The notes: generated by a model not told the origin, from the sequence alone. A stretch of DNA of 64,000 bases from Sediminibacterium sp. (GCA_007280515.1 QYPL01000006.1:1-64000), one strand, 5' to 3'; numbered from the stretch's first letter, positions 35,491 through 46,122 are shown. Translations and numbers: made by a program.

Positions 35491-35565
35491 TTATTGAATT
35501 TATTTGTAATAGCTAAAAAGGGATACTCCAAGATTAAATTTTACTTTAATCCTTTCTCATTTAGT

Positions 35566-35727
35566 TTAATCCTTTTTTAATCCTTTCTCGCTAGATACAG
35601 TTAGTTTTTTGCGTCCTTTCTTTCTACGGCTTGCTAATACTTTACGACCATTAGCAGATTCCATACGCTTACGAAAACCATGAACAGATTTACGACGACG
35701 TTTATGTGGTTGAAATGTACGTTTCAT
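35566..35727 (-). CDS. rpmH: 50S ribosomal protein L34 (53 aa; absent from ORF track)
   Basis: Hand translation: [53 protein letters not shown]. Confidence 0.97.
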   Translation of the reverse strand: MKRTFQPHKRRRKSVHGFRKRMESANGRKVLASRRKKGRKKLTVSSEKGLKKD

Positions 35728-35834
35728 TTGATGTCTTTTACTTGCTTAGTTTCTTAAAATTGTTTCCACTTCAATAGCAGTCACCATACCACTACCTGTG
35801 AAAGGACGGCAAAAATAAGGTATTTTTTCATTTC

Positions 35835-36656
35835 TTAAGCTAAATCTGTATGTTTTGCCTCAATTTTTTGGCCAAAAAATAAGCTGCCCTGTTTTTCAAA
35901 GCTGCTGGCATTATCGGTGGTATAAAAGCTTAGATGTGCATTCTGACTGCATTTTTGGGCTAATTCAGGGTGATTTTCAAGGTATTTTGCAAGACTTTTT
36001 GCCACAATATCTCCTTGCGTCACCAAACGAACCCCAGAAGGCAAGAAAGACTTTATTTTAGACTCCAATAGCGGATAATGCGTACAGGCTAGTAAAATAG
36101 CATCGATACCCTCAGATTGGCTAAAAAGCTCATTTAAGTACTGCTGCACAAAATAGTCTGCCCCAGGTTTATCGAACTCTCCATTTTCAATTAAAGGCAC
36201 CCACATTGGACAGGCTTGCTGGAATACTTGAAGCGTAGGAAAAAATTTAGCTAACTCAATAGGATAACTATCGCTTTGCACAGTACCCAAGGTACCCATA
36301 ATGCCAATCTGATGGTTCGTAGAAAAATTCCCTAGTACTTCTGTGGTAGGACGAATCACACCTAAGACTCTTTTGCTAGGACCCAGATGGGGTAAGTCTA
36401 ATTGTTGAATATTACGAAGTGCTTTAGCGGAGGCCGTATTGCAAGCAATAATGACCAAAGAACATCCTTGATTAAAAAACCAGTTCACTGCTTCTAAAGT
36501 ATATTGATACACCGTGTCAAAAGACCTAGTACCATAAGGTGCCCGCGCATTATCTCCTAAATAAATATAATCGTACTGCGGCAATTGTTTTTTCAATTCC
36601 TTTAAAATGGTGAGTCCACCATAACCACTATCAAATACACCAATGGGTGCTGACAT
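35835..36656 (-). CDS. murI: Glutamate racemase
   Basis: IGVFDSGYGGLTILKELKKQLP; YLGDNARAPYGTRS; VIIACNTASAKAL; LLACTHYPLLESKI. Confidence 0.96.
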   Translation of the reverse strand: MSAPIGVFDSGYGGLTILKELKKQLPQYDYIYLGDNARAPYGTRSFDTVYQYTLEAVNWFFNQGCSLVIIACNTASAKALRNIQQLDLPHLGPSKRVLGVIRPTTEVLGNFSTNHQIGIMGTLGTVQSDSYPIELAKFFPTLQVFQQACPMWVPLIENGEFDKPGADYFVQQYLNELFSQSEGIDAILLACTHYPLLESKIKSFLPSGVRLVTQGDIVAKSLAKYLENHPELAQKCSQNAHLSFYTTDNASSFEKQGSLFFGQKIEAKHTDLA

Positions 36657-36705
36657 AAAATTTATTTATTAAATACGCTATTGTAAAGATTGTTCTGTAA
36701 AACTA

Positions 36706-36734
36706 AGAACCTCGTTGCATAACAACGAGGTTCT
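36706..36734 (-). terminator. Hairpin between ompH-like gene and murI (weak U-tract)
   Basis: agaacctcgttg-cataa-caacgaggttct; 12-bp perfect stem. Confidence 0.6.
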
Positions 36735-36758
36735 ATCCAAAAATATTTTAAAAAAGAA

Positions 36759-37361
36759 TTATCCTTTTTTTGCAGGAGCAGCTGCTTTAGTAGCACCGCC
36801 TGTAGCCGCTTTGAAGGCTTCTTCTACATCCTTAGGTAAGTTCAATTTCAACTTGATTGCCACACGAATTGTTAAATTGTCTGCAATAGAAGGTTGAGCA
36901 TAAGGAGATAAAGCATCTGCCTTTAATACCAATGTGTATTTATTTTCTGCAACTACTTCGCTTAAAGCAGCAGCTACTTTTTGTCTGTAAGGCAATAAAA
37001 GAGCTTCCTCTTTTTGTTGCATCATACTTTGTTGGTATTGTTGCCAGTTGATTAACTTATACTTTAATTTATTCAAATCGGTCGTAGCCATTTCAAAAGC
37101 TTTTGCTTTTTTAGACAATTCAGCAGAATCTCTTCTAAAAATACTATCCTTAATTTGATAGTCTTTTAAAGTGTAGTTATATTCTTCTTGTAAAGTATCT
37201 TGTGCATAGGACTTAAGCACAGTGTCTAATTTTTCTTGGATACCTGGGAATAAAGCAATTACGCTTTGGTCGTCGAAGTAACCAATTTTTTGTGCAGTTG
37301 CACTTGTTGTAAATGAAGCTGCAATAAATAAGATGACAGCTACTAAGAAACCTTTTTTCAT
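36759..37361 (-). CDS. OmpH/Skp family periplasmic chaperone
   Basis: Signal peptide; QKIGYFDDQSVIALFPGIQEKLD; long coiled-coil. Confidence 0.85.
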   Translation of the reverse strand: MKKGFLVAVILFIAASFTTSATAQKIGYFDDQSVIALFPGIQEKLDTVLKSYAQDTLQEEYNYTLKDYQIKDSIFRRDSAELSKKAKAFEMATTDLNKLKYKLINWQQYQQSMMQQKEEALLLPYRQKVAAALSEVVAENKYTLVLKADALSPYAQPSIADNLTIRVAIKLKLNLPKDVEEAFKAATGGATKAAAPAKKG

Positions 37362-37403
37362 AAGATATTGTTTTATTTTTTGATCTTTTTTTATTATTTA
37401 TGT

Positions 37404-37934
37404 CTAATTACCAATGCCCAATTCTTTTAAAACGTCGTCACTTTTGTCCAGTTTTGGGTCTGCAAATATAATGGTAATTCCTTCACTTTTATCCAAAATG
37501 AAGTCATAAGCGCGGGCAGCGGCCATTTTTTGGACTGCATTGTATACCTTGTCCTGAATGGGCTTCACCAATTTTTGTCTTTCTTTAAATAAATCCCCCT
37601 CGTAGCCAAAACGCTTTTTTTGCAAATCTCTCAATTCTTTTTCTTTTATAAAAAGTTCGTCTTCTCTCTTTTTTCTTAGGTCTTCAGACAGCATAAATTG
37701 CTCAGCCTCATAGTTTTTATACATTTTATCCAAGGCCATTTGCTTATCATCAATTTCTTTTTGCCATTGATCACCTAATACTTTCAATTTCTTATCGGCT
37801 TCCTTATATTCTGGAATTTTATCTAAAATATACTTGGTATTAATAACGGCATATTTTGTTTGTGCCTGACTTGTAAAAAAAGTGGCAAGTCCTATAAAAA
37901 GGATCAAAAACTGTTTTCTAAATTGCATGTTCAA
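37404..37934 (-). CDS. OmpH/Skp family periplasmic chaperone
   Basis: Signal peptide; TKYAVINTKYILDKIPEYKEADKKLKVL; RLQKKRFGYEGDLFKERQ-type coiled-coil; FILDKSEGITIIFADPKLDKSDDVLKELGI. Confidence 0.9.
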   Translation of the reverse strand: MNMQFRKQFLILFIGLATFFTSQAQTKYAVINTKYILDKIPEYKEADKKLKVLGDQWQKEIDDKQMALDKMYKNYEAEQFMLSEDLRKKREDELFIKEKELRDLQKKRFGYEGDLFKERQKLVKPIQDKVYNAVQKMAAARAYDFILDKSEGITIIFADPKLDKSDDVLKELGIGN

Positions 37935-37966
37935 TTATTTATGAAATGAAAATTACGATAACTATT

Positions 37967-40705
37967 TTATTCTGGCTCATACCCAAGCATAAAGGTAAAC
38001 CTTCCTGCATCTTTTAAAGCATTAGTCCCATTAATTCTATCAATACCAATTCCATAATCAAATCCTAATAGACCAAACATAGGTAAATAGAAGCGCATTC
38101 CAATACCTACTGAACGTCTTAAATTAAACGGATTATATTCTTTCATGCTATACCATCCATTGGCCGCTTCAAAAAATCCTAAAGCATAAATAGTACTACT
38201 TGCCGCTAAACTTAAAGGATAACGAACTTCCACTGCATATTTATTGAAGATGGTAAAGTGTTGTCTAGAAGTTTGTTGGTCGGGGTTTACTTTGGGATTA
38301 GAACTCTCATACACTGGATAACCTCTTTGTGCAATGATATCATAGCCTAGTAATGCAAACTGATTACTTAAACCCGCATCTCCTAATTGGAAACGCTCGA
38401 AAGGAGAAACCGTTAAGTCGCTATTATACGCACCCAAGAAACCATATTTAGCCGCAAATTTTAAAACAAATTGTTTGTTGTGGTCTGCGCCTGCAGGTTT
38501 ACCAAGTGGTATAAACCATTCCCCGTTTAATCTCCATTTATGGTATTCTAATAATTCGAAGGGATTCGCTATACTATTTACATTAGGTGTAATTAAAGAA
38601 TAAGGCGGCGTTAATTGTCCACTTAATAAAAAGGTAGACCCCGTTCTTGGAAACAAAGGCTGATCAACTGAAGTTCTTTGAAGAGCAATTCTAAAGTTGA
38701 CATTGTTTACAACACCATTATTAAAATTCGGAAGATTATAAGGATCAATAGCATAATCTTTCAAAGTATATCTTGTATAGTTTAACCCCATATTCAAAGA
38801 AAAATAATCATCAGGCCATGATAATTGTCTACCAAAAGAAACAGTCGCACCGGTGGTAGAAATATACCTTGCATCGGCGGCATTGGGGTCATAGGCACCA
38901 GTGAGTAAATTATAAGTTTGTCCGTATTTAGTATTGTACATACTTACAGTAAGTGTATTTCTTTTAATACCACCGAACCAAGGTTCTGTGAATGACAAAT
39001 TAGTAGACCTAAAAGCCTTACCATTACTTTGAACTCTTACACTTAGCTTTTGTCCATCTCCCATTGGAAGTGGATCCCATGCAGCTCTTTTAAATAAGTT
39101 CTTAGAGCTGAAATTATTAAAGGTAACACCTAAAGTTCCAGTCAATCCAATGTAACCACCCCAGCCAGCACTTAACTCTAATTGATCGCTCGATTTTTCT
39201 TCTACACCATAATTAATATCCACGGTACCATCTTCAGGATTGGGGATAGGATCAATTTTTATTTTCTCTTGATCGAAAAAATTTAACTGTGCAATTTCAC
39301 GTTGAGAACGAATTAATAAAGTACGGCTAAACTTATCGCCTGGTAGTGTTCTAATTTCACGACGAATAACGAAGTCTTTTGTTTTTTCATTACCCGCTAT
39401 ACGAATAGTTTTAATAGTGGCTTGAGGACCCTCTACAATTCGAATTTCAAAATCAATGGTATCGTTGTATACAGCTGTTTCTACTGGGTCTACTCTAAAG
39501 AATAAATAACCATCGTCTTGGTAGAGTGTGCTTACATCACCGCCTTCAGCCGTAGGTGTTTTACCTAATTTATTAAATAAGATTTCTCTATTGTAAATTT
39601 CACCTTTTTTAATATTTAAAATAACCGATAAAATAGAATCGGTATACTTGGTATTACCTCTCCAATTAATATTACCAAAATAATATTTACGCCCTTCTTT
39701 CATTTGTAAATCAATATTCAAATTACCTCCTGCATTATGATAAACTGTATCTTTTTCAATCACCGCATCTCTAAATCCTAATGAGTTGTAATAATTTAAT
39801 AAGTTGTCTTTACTTTCTTCGTATTTCTTAATATTAAACTTAGAAGAAGAAAGGGAAAACCTTGCGTAAGAATTTAATATTTTTCTAGTCTTGGTAAAAG
39901 TTAAAAAGCCTTTCTCCGACATATACTGTTCGAATGAATAAGGAGTGGTTTTAACAATGACTGATTTGTCATTGATAGGAAATAAAGTAAGTCTCGATTT
40001 TTCATGCACTTCTTTTAAGCTTTTTTTAAGCTTTGTTTCTTCAATTAGATTGCCTCCAAAGTTGATATTATTAATTCTTACTTTAGGACCTTTGTCTACC
40101 ACAAAATCTAATAATAAATTGTTTTTTCTAGCGGCGTCTTTGCGTTCTTTAATGGTTACTTTAATATCCTGAAACCCTTTTTCAGCATAATATTTTTTAA
40201 TGCCTTCAATGGCTGTAATTTTCATATTATCGGTTACCACTCTATTAGGCGTTAACCCTGTTTTACCAGACAATTCATCGATATCCGATTTCTTCACGCC
40301 AATAAAAGTAAACTTTGAAAGACGAGGACGCTCTGTCACATTAATTTCTACATCAATTTCTTTGCCTACTAAGTCGGTTAAATAAATACTTACATCGCTA
40401 AAATAATTTTGATCCATCAACTTGCGAATAGACTTCGCAAAATTGTCTCCCCCTGGAATGGCTACTTCATCGCCTATATTTAAAGTAGAAAGTGAAAGCA
40501 ATAAATTTTCATCAAAGTTTTCATTACCTACCACTTTTATATTACGAATCTTGTATTTTGTAACCGTTTTTTGGGTAAAAATATTGATCAGTTTTACATT
40601 AATCTGCGTCACGGAATCTTTAACGGGTGTATCCTGAGCATAAGAAGTCAAATTCAATAAAAGTACTGATAGTGAACCTATTAAAAAGGGAAGAAATTTA
40701 CGCAT
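37967..40705 (-). CDS. bamA: Outer membrane protein assembly factor BamA
   Basis: POTRA repeats; YGVEEKSSDQLELSAGWGG; GDAGLSNQFALLGYDIIAQRGYPVY; C-terminal GIGMRFYLPMFGLLGFDYGIG. Confidence 0.96.
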   Translation of the reverse strand: MRKFLPFLIGSLSVLLLNLTSYAQDTPVKDSVTQINVKLINIFTQKTVTKYKIRNIKVVGNENFDENLLLSLSTLNIGDEVAIPGGDNFAKSIRKLMDQNYFSDVSIYLTDLVGKEIDVEINVTERPRLSKFTFIGVKKSDIDELSGKTGLTPNRVVTDNMKITAIEGIKKYYAEKGFQDIKVTIKERKDAARKNNLLLDFVVDKGPKVRINNINFGGNLIEETKLKKSLKEVHEKSRLTLFPINDKSVIVKTTPYSFEQYMSEKGFLTFTKTRKILNSYARFSLSSSKFNIKKYEESKDNLLNYYNSLGFRDAVIEKDTVYHNAGGNLNIDLQMKEGRKYYFGNINWRGNTKYTDSILSVILNIKKGEIYNREILFNKLGKTPTAEGGDVSTLYQDDGYLFFRVDPVETAVYNDTIDFEIRIVEGPQATIKTIRIAGNEKTKDFVIRREIRTLPGDKFSRTLLIRSQREIAQLNFFDQEKIKIDPIPNPEDGTVDINYGVEEKSSDQLELSAGWGGYIGLTGTLGVTFNNFSSKNLFKRAAWDPLPMGDGQKLSVRVQSNGKAFRSTNLSFTEPWFGGIKRNTLTVSMYNTKYGQTYNLLTGAYDPNAADARYISTTGATVSFGRQLSWPDDYFSLNMGLNYTRYTLKDYAIDPYNLPNFNNGVVNNVNFRIALQRTSVDQPLFPRTGSTFLLSGQLTPPYSLITPNVNSIANPFELLEYHKWRLNGEWFIPLGKPAGADHNKQFVLKFAAKYGFLGAYNSDLTVSPFERFQLGDAGLSNQFALLGYDIIAQRGYPVYESSNPKVNPDQQTSRQHFTIFNKYAVEVRYPLSLAASSTIYALGFFEAANGWYSMKEYNPFNLRRSVGIGMRFYLPMFGLLGFDYGIGIDRINGTNALKDAGRFTFMLGYEPE

Positions 40706-40795
40706 CTGCTAAGGGGCTAAACATTTATGATTTTAAAAGTGTCGCAAATTACTCGTAAAAATTCAAAGTCTTTGTTAAAAGTGAAAATAAACATA

Positions 40796-41545
40796 TTATT
40801 TTTTTTCACTATTCGTACTTATTTGACTACTAGTTTTACCAAATCTGCGTTCTCTAGATTGGAAATCTAGGATGGCTTTTATTAAATCGTCCTTCCTAAA
40901 ATCGGGCCATCTGGTCTCTGTGAAGTATAATTCGGCATAGGCCAATTGATACAATAAAAAATTACTAATACGAAATTCACCACTAGTACGTATCATTAGT
41001 TCCGGATCAGGAAAATCAATGGTAGTGAGGTATTCAGAGAAAGTCGTTTCTGTAATTTGATCCAAATCAAGGCTGCCTTGTTTCACTTTAGTTGCCATTT
41101 TTTTAGCAGCTTCCACAAGCTCCCATCTGCTGCTGTAACTTAAAGCCACAATAAGGGTTAGCCCTGTATTTTTAGCTGTTTGAGCAGTGGCATTATCCAA
41201 GGCTTCCCTTGCATGAGGAGGTAGTAAAGATAAATTGCCAATAAAACGAAGCTTGATATTATTTTTATGCAAATCGGGTACTTCTTTGGCAATGGTATCT
41301 ACAAATAAGGTCATCAGGCCGGTGACTTCTTCTTCTGGTCTTTCCCAGTTCTCCGTACTAAAAGCATAGAGGGTTAGGTATTGAATACCTATTTCAGTAG
41401 CGGCTTCCACCACTTTTCTAACGCTTATTACACCCTGATAATGCCCAAACAAGCGGTCCTGGCCTTGTTCTTGTGCCCATCTGCCATTACCATCCATAAT
41501 AATGGCTATATGTTTAGGCAGCTTACTTAGATCCAGGTTTTCCAT
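40796..41545 (-). CDS. uppS: Isoprenyl transferase (undecaprenyl diphosphate synthase)
   Basis: HIAIIMDGNGRWAQEQGQDRLFGHYQGV; LTLYAFSTENWERPEEEV; LMIRTSGEFRISNFLLYQLAYAELYFT. Confidence 0.97.
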   Translation of the reverse strand: MENLDLSKLPKHIAIIMDGNGRWAQEQGQDRLFGHYQGVISVRKVVEAATEIGIQYLTLYAFSTENWERPEEEVTGLMTLFVDTIAKEVPDLHKNNIKLRFIGNLSLLPPHAREALDNATAQTAKNTGLTLIVALSYSSRWELVEAAKKMATKVKQGSLDLDQITETTFSEYLTTIDFPDPELMIRTSGEFRISNFLLYQLAYAELYFTETRWPDFRKDDLIKAILDFQSRERRFGKTSSQISTNSEKK

Positions 41546-41571
41546 GGTGTAAAATTATGAAAATAACTAGG

Positions 41572-42426
41572 TTATTTGCGTTTAAAGAAGCCAAATAAAG
41601 ACTTTTTAGGCCCTTTATTACTTGATTTACTCTGTTTTGAAAATAGATTATCTCTTTTGGCTTTAGGCTTAGGATCCGGACCATAGATTCTTAATAAATT
41701 ATAGGATAGACCCAATTTAGCAGAAAAGAATTGATCTCTTCCTGAAGCACTTGCTTGGTAAGCTATAAGGCCTGGTTTATAAATATTATTGTCTCCAAAA
41801 TGATCCACTAAATCCGAATTGGTGAAACGATAAGTAAATTCTCCAAAAAAATTAAAGGAGCCTAAAAAATTATATTTGAAACCCAAATTAATTGGAAGCG
41901 TGATGACATTGGGCGCCATTGTTCGAGTACCAATTGATAAGCCTAAACTTGGAGCTGCTATAGTGGATTGACCTGCAGTCGGATAATTACTAGTATCTTT
42001 TAATGGAGATAAATAACCTACGCCAAAACCTAGATAAGGACTGAAACGATAATTTTTGTTGCCATTAATAAATTTTAAAAAATAGAGTTCTGTCATCAAG
42101 CTTATATCTTGATAGGTAGTTTTAAAAAACAATCTTCTTTCATTTACATAGGCATTCAAGGTACTAGAAGTCTGCGAATCAAAGGCTTCTAAAGGAACTA
42201 TCTCATAATTCAGCCTTAAGCCTACATAATCATTCAATTGTTTTTTATAAAACCCACCAAAATTTGTAGTTAGAAATTGTAAGTTCGGTGCTATGTCTCC
42301 ATTGTAAGAAGCTTGACCTACAAATGCACCAAATTCACCTTTATTTTCTATTAATTGTAAATGTTGTGCATGTAGCCTTACAGTAATAAATAAAAGAAAA
42401 AATAAATAAATGAATTGCTTGCGCAT
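41572..42426 (-). CDS. DUF6089 family / outer-membrane beta-barrel protein
   Basis: Signal peptide; GEFGAFVGQASYNGDIAPNLQF; location between uppS and nadK. Confidence 0.8.
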   Translation of the reverse strand: MRKQFIYLFFLLFITVRLHAQHLQLIENKGEFGAFVGQASYNGDIAPNLQFLTTNFGGFYKKQLNDYVGLRLNYEIVPLEAFDSQTSSTLNAYVNERRLFFKTTYQDISLMTELYFLKFINGNKNYRFSPYLGFGVGYLSPLKDTSNYPTAGQSTIAAPSLGLSIGTRTMAPNVITLPINLGFKYNFLGSFNFFGEFTYRFTNSDLVDHFGDNNIYKPGLIAYQASASGRDQFFSAKLGLSYNLLRIYGPDPKPKAKRDNLFSKQSKSSNKGPKKSLFGFFKRK

Positions 42427-42429
42427 GGG

Positions 42430-43314
42430 CTAATTTCTTTTATCCAAGCCCCATGTGAGCTTTGTTCGTAAGGTAGTCAAATAGCTGTTTTCATTGAGTC
42501 TTATGAAATTAACAGAGAACGATTCTTTTTTAACGGCCAATTGAATATTTTTAGGTACAATCTCTTTTCTAGCATCTAAGGCACAAATTAATTCTTCTGT
42601 TCTGCCTTCAATTTCAAAAGAAATCACCGAACTATCTGGCACCACAATAGAACGTACATTTAAATTATGGGGAGCTACGGGTGTTATGACAAAGCTTGCA
42701 GAATCAGGAAATAAAATAGGTCCATTGCAACTCATATTGTAGCCAGTAGAACCTGTTGGGGTAGAAACAATTAATCCGTCTGCCCAATAAGAATTTAAAA
42801 ATTCACCATTTAAATAAGTATGAATTTTGATCATGGGAGAGGTATCTCTTTTGTGAATGGCAAATTCATTTAAAGCATAAGGAGCTGTTCCAAAAATGAT
42901 AGGATCTGCATCTAAATGCAATAAAGTTCTTTTTTCAATTACATAAGTTCGATTGATTAAAGCATCTACCATTAAACTCAATTCGTCTTTTGAAATAGTG
43001 GCTAAAAAACCAAGCCTACCATAATTAATTCCTAAAATGGGAATTTGACTATCGCCTACAATAGTGACTGCATCTAAAACAGTGCCATCGCCACCTAAAC
43101 TTATTAAACAATCAATGCTATCATGTATGGCAGAGAAAGAATTAAATGCAATGAGGGGTTCTTTACCAGCGCCGGCCTGTAAATTAAATTTTTGTAGTAA
43201 TTCGGCATAGACATATATCGTAATAGCATGCTTATTTAAGGCCAGAAGTAATGCTTGCAATGATTGTTGTTGATCGATATCAACCCCTCTGCTATATATG
43301 GCTACTTTCATCAA
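42430..43314 (-). CDS. nadK: NAD kinase
   Basis: LISLGGDGTVLDAV; ILGINYGRLGFLATI; NEFAIHKRDTSPMI; SYWADGLIVSTPTGSTGYNMSCNGPI. Confidence 0.97.
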   Translation of the reverse strand: MMKVAIYSRGVDIDQQQSLQALLLALNKHAITIYVYAELLQKFNLQAGAGKEPLIAFNSFSAIHDSIDCLISLGGDGTVLDAVTIVGDSQIPILGINYGRLGFLATISKDELSLMVDALINRTYVIEKRTLLHLDADPIIFGTAPYALNEFAIHKRDTSPMIKIHTYLNGEFLNSYWADGLIVSTPTGSTGYNMSCNGPILFPDSASFVITPVAPHNLNVRSIVVPDSSVISFEIEGRTEELICALDARKEIVPKNIQLAVKKESFSVNFIRLNENSYLTTLRTKLTWGLDKRN

Positions 43315-43321
43315 AAAAAAT

Positions 43322-44698
43322 TTAAAAATTTATACCCGTATGCAAATATAACCCTTTGTCGCCAAGCTGATTCAAGCTGTAATCAATTTTTAAAACAAAA
43401 TCATAAATACTAATAATGTCCAAGCCTACTCCCGCCGTTCTTATGAGCGTGTTGGCAAGGCGACTATTATTAACAGGTCTTTCACTGTAGACATAGCCAA
43501 GATGAGTAAAGGCCTTGAACCAAAATTGATATTTTATAAAAGGAAACCTCTTCATCGGTAATAAATTTTTAATAAGCACTGTTCCTAATGCATGGTGAAA
43601 AGAGGCTTTCAAAATACTCGCTGCATTTCCATCTACTACATAATATTCTAACCCATTCATTTGCAAATTACCATAGCCCAATAATTTATTATCGGTATAG
43701 TTTTGATTGGATAAAAATTTAACCAATGTATTAGATTCCAAAAAAACAAAATTCGATTTTGAAAAAGGGTGCGCCCACATTTTTTTAAGTTGGATAGAAC
43801 TTAAATTACTATTTTTTGAAAAGCGTTGATAGAAAATGAAGTCGGTAGACTGGCCCTTGGTAGGATAAGCATTATAGTCAAAATGAAAACGGGAAAATGA
43901 TAAAGAGGCATCTACATAAGAAAATATTTTTTGATGACTGGGCAAGAAATTAGCTTGGTAAAGAATTGCTGAATCACTAATCTCATTTTTACCAATACCT
44001 ATTTGAAAACTATGTCTATCATATAAATTAGGACGGTATAATATACTTGCATTGGCACGATAGCCTTCTTGTATAATATTATTCGTTTTATAAAAAACTT
44101 GCTTGTCTAATTTGGTATCGATATTTATTTCTTTTTGTGTGAAATTTTGCCAACCCAAGGCTAAACCATAACGTAGTTTTTTATCAATAAAGGGTGTTTG
44201 ATATCTAAATATAGACTGTTGTGTATAGCCAGTAATAAAAGCAGCGGTTAGCTTATCGTTATTCCCCGAAACATTGGCTTGTCTTAGATTGAATCCGTAA
44301 TTGACTCTATCTAAACTTCTATTTTGATCATTCCACCATTGGCTAAAATTTCGATCTACCCATCTGAAATAAGGAGTGGGAAATAAATACCATCTTTCAC
44401 TCACATTAATTTTGATGACCACTTGATTGCTATCAATAGCTTCTGAATGCACAGCTACTTGTTCAAATAAGGAAGTATTGTATAATTGTTGTTGAGAGAT
44501 AGTATCTAAAATGGCTAGAGAATCTTTTGATATAATATCCCCCTGGTGATAAGTCAATTCTCTTAAAATAATATAAGGTTTAGTTTTTCTATTACCCTCT
44601 ATTTGTATGGAGGTAATTTTTATTTGTGCCGAAACTAGGTTTGAAAAAAATAAAAAAGAAGCAATAAAAAATAATAGATATTTTATTTTATTACACAT
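43322..44698 (-). CDS. Omp85/BamA-TamA-like outer membrane protein with short POTRA region
   Basis: ITSIQIEGNRKTKPYIILRELTYHQGDIISKDSLAILDTISQQQLYNTSLFEQVAV (POTRA-like), then beta-barrel. Confidence 0.82.
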   Translation of the reverse strand: MCNKIKYLLFFIASFLFFSNLVSAQIKITSIQIEGNRKTKPYIILRELTYHQGDIISKDSLAILDTISQQQLYNTSLFEQVAVHSEAIDSNQVVIKINVSERWYLFPTPYFRWVDRNFSQWWNDQNRSLDRVNYGFNLRQANVSGNNDKLTAAFITGYTQQSIFRYQTPFIDKKLRYGLALGWQNFTQKEINIDTKLDKQVFYKTNNIIQEGYRANASILYRPNLYDRHSFQIGIGKNEISDSAILYQANFLPSHQKIFSYVDASLSFSRFHFDYNAYPTKGQSTDFIFYQRFSKNSNLSSIQLKKMWAHPFSKSNFVFLESNTLVKFLSNQNYTDNKLLGYGNLQMNGLEYYVVDGNAASILKASFHHALGTVLIKNLLPMKRFPFIKYQFWFKAFTHLGYVYSERPVNNSRLANTLIRTAGVGLDIISIYDFVLKIDYSLNQLGDKGLYLHTGINF

Positions 44699-45380
44699 CT
44701 AAATAATTCATTAAATGATGGTAATGACTTTCCATATCATTGTGTAGTGGTGACTTTCCAAAATAATGTAACACTTGATAATCATAGCGTTCAAAAGTAG
44801 CTATAATGGCAGAAGCCTCTTCTTGATTAATTTTAATGGTAATTATCATGGCACCCGTTGCTGGCTCAAAAAAACTATTTAGTTGCAAAATTTGAGCATT
44901 ATTGGTTTCTACCAAGCGGCTCATTTCTGCTAAAGAATATTGATAGGGAGAAATGGAAAGCACAATAATGGCTCCATTTTGTTCAGCGCCTAAGAAACGA
45001 TTTATATATTCATTCAAAATTTTCTGTGTAATTACCCCCAAGCATTCTTGCTGCTCATTTAAAACAGGCAGTAATGAAAGTTCATGTTTAGAGAATAATT
45101 CTAAGGCTTTTGTAAAATGTGCCCCACCGTTCAATCCAATTCGTGGCAAGCCTTCTGCAATGCTGGCCATGGTTTGATCTAAGGCAATATCCAATACCGA
45201 TTCTTTGGTTACTAAGCCAATAAAATATTCGTCTTTTAAAAGAGGTAAATGTTGTACTTCATAATCTTCCATACATTGCAATACAAAGGAGGCAGTATCT
45301 TCCAATCGAAGCAGGGGAAAACCTTTTATAGCCATTTCATTTGCAATCATAAGATGAGTATTATTTAGGTAAAGAACCAA
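44691..45380 (-). CDS. CBS domain-containing protein
   Basis: PLLRLEDTASFVLQCMEDYEVQHLPLLKDEYFIGLVTKESVLD; second CBS ELSLLPVLNEQQECLGVIT. Confidence 0.85.
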   Translation of the reverse strand: MVLYLNNTHLMIANEMAIKGFPLLRLEDTASFVLQCMEDYEVQHLPLLKDEYFIGLVTKESVLDIALDQTMASIAEGLPRIGLNGGAHFTKALELFSKHELSLLPVLNEQQECLGVITQKILNEYINRFLGAEQNGAIIVLSISPYQYSLAEMSRLVETNNAQILQLNSFFEPATGAMIITIKINQEEASAIIATFERYDYQVLHYFGKSPLHNDMESHYHHLMNYLDV

Positions 45381-46122
45381 GAAATTTTTCTAAGATGATG
45401 TTAAACTCAGCAGGTACTTCCATCATGGGAGCATGTCCACATTTATCAATAAAATCTAACTGGCTATTGGGAATTAATTTTTTAAACTCTTCTGCCACAA
45501 AAGGAGGCGTGACGATATCATTCTTACCCCAAATTAATAAAGTAGGTTGCTGAATTTGATGCAAGTCTTCTGCTAAATTATGTCGAATGGCACTTTTTGC
45601 TAAAGAAAGAATTTTAATGACTTTAAGTCTATTTTTGGTGATCTCAAAAACTTCATCCACTAAAGCTGGAGTGGCAACGGCAGGATCATAAAAAGTTTGA
45701 GCAGTTTTGTTTTTGATATATTCGTAATCGCCTCTTCTAGGGTAACTATCGCCCATTGCATTTTCAAACAAACCACTACTGCCTGTTAAAATAAGCGACT
45801 TCACTCTTTCAGGATGCTTCAAAATATATACCAAGGCAACGTGACCTCCTAAAGAATTACCCAATAAATGAATATGGGTATAATTTTTATATTCAATAAA
45901 GGCGGCAACATGTTTTTCTAAACCCGATACTGTGGTATGTAAAATATCTAAATCAAATAAAGGCAGTATGGGCACTACTACTTTATGGGTGAATCTAAAT
46001 TTTTCAATTAGGTCGGCAAAATTACTTAGGGCACCGAAAAGTCCATGACAGAGCATTAAGGTTTCCCCTTCTCCTACTTCTAGGTATTCAAAGTTTCCGT
46101 CTTTTATAATCTCGTATTCCAT
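45361..46122 (-). CDS. Alpha/beta hydrolase
   Basis: LMLCHGLFGALSNF; HLLGNSLGGHVALVYILKHPERV; LLIWGKNDIVTPP; CGHAPMMEVP. Confidence 0.95.
   Translation of the reverse strand: MEYEIIKDGNFEYLEVGEGETLMLCHGLFGALSNFADLIEKFRFTHKVVVPILPLFDLDILHTTVSGLEKHVAAFIEYKNYTHIHLLGNSLGGHVALVYILKHPERVKSLILTGSSGLFENAMGDSYPRRGDYEYIKNKTAQTFYDPAVATPALVDEVFEITKNRLKVIKILSLAKSAIRHNLAEDLHQIQQPTLLIWGKNDIVTPPFVAEEFKKLIPNSQLDFIDKCGHAPMMEVPAEFNIILEKFLGSLPK

Noticed and set aside
35018-35727. Replication origin near rpmH-rnpA
   Set aside because: No dnaA, dnaN or DnaA-box cluster seen nearby; only the conserved rpmH-rnpA-yidD order.
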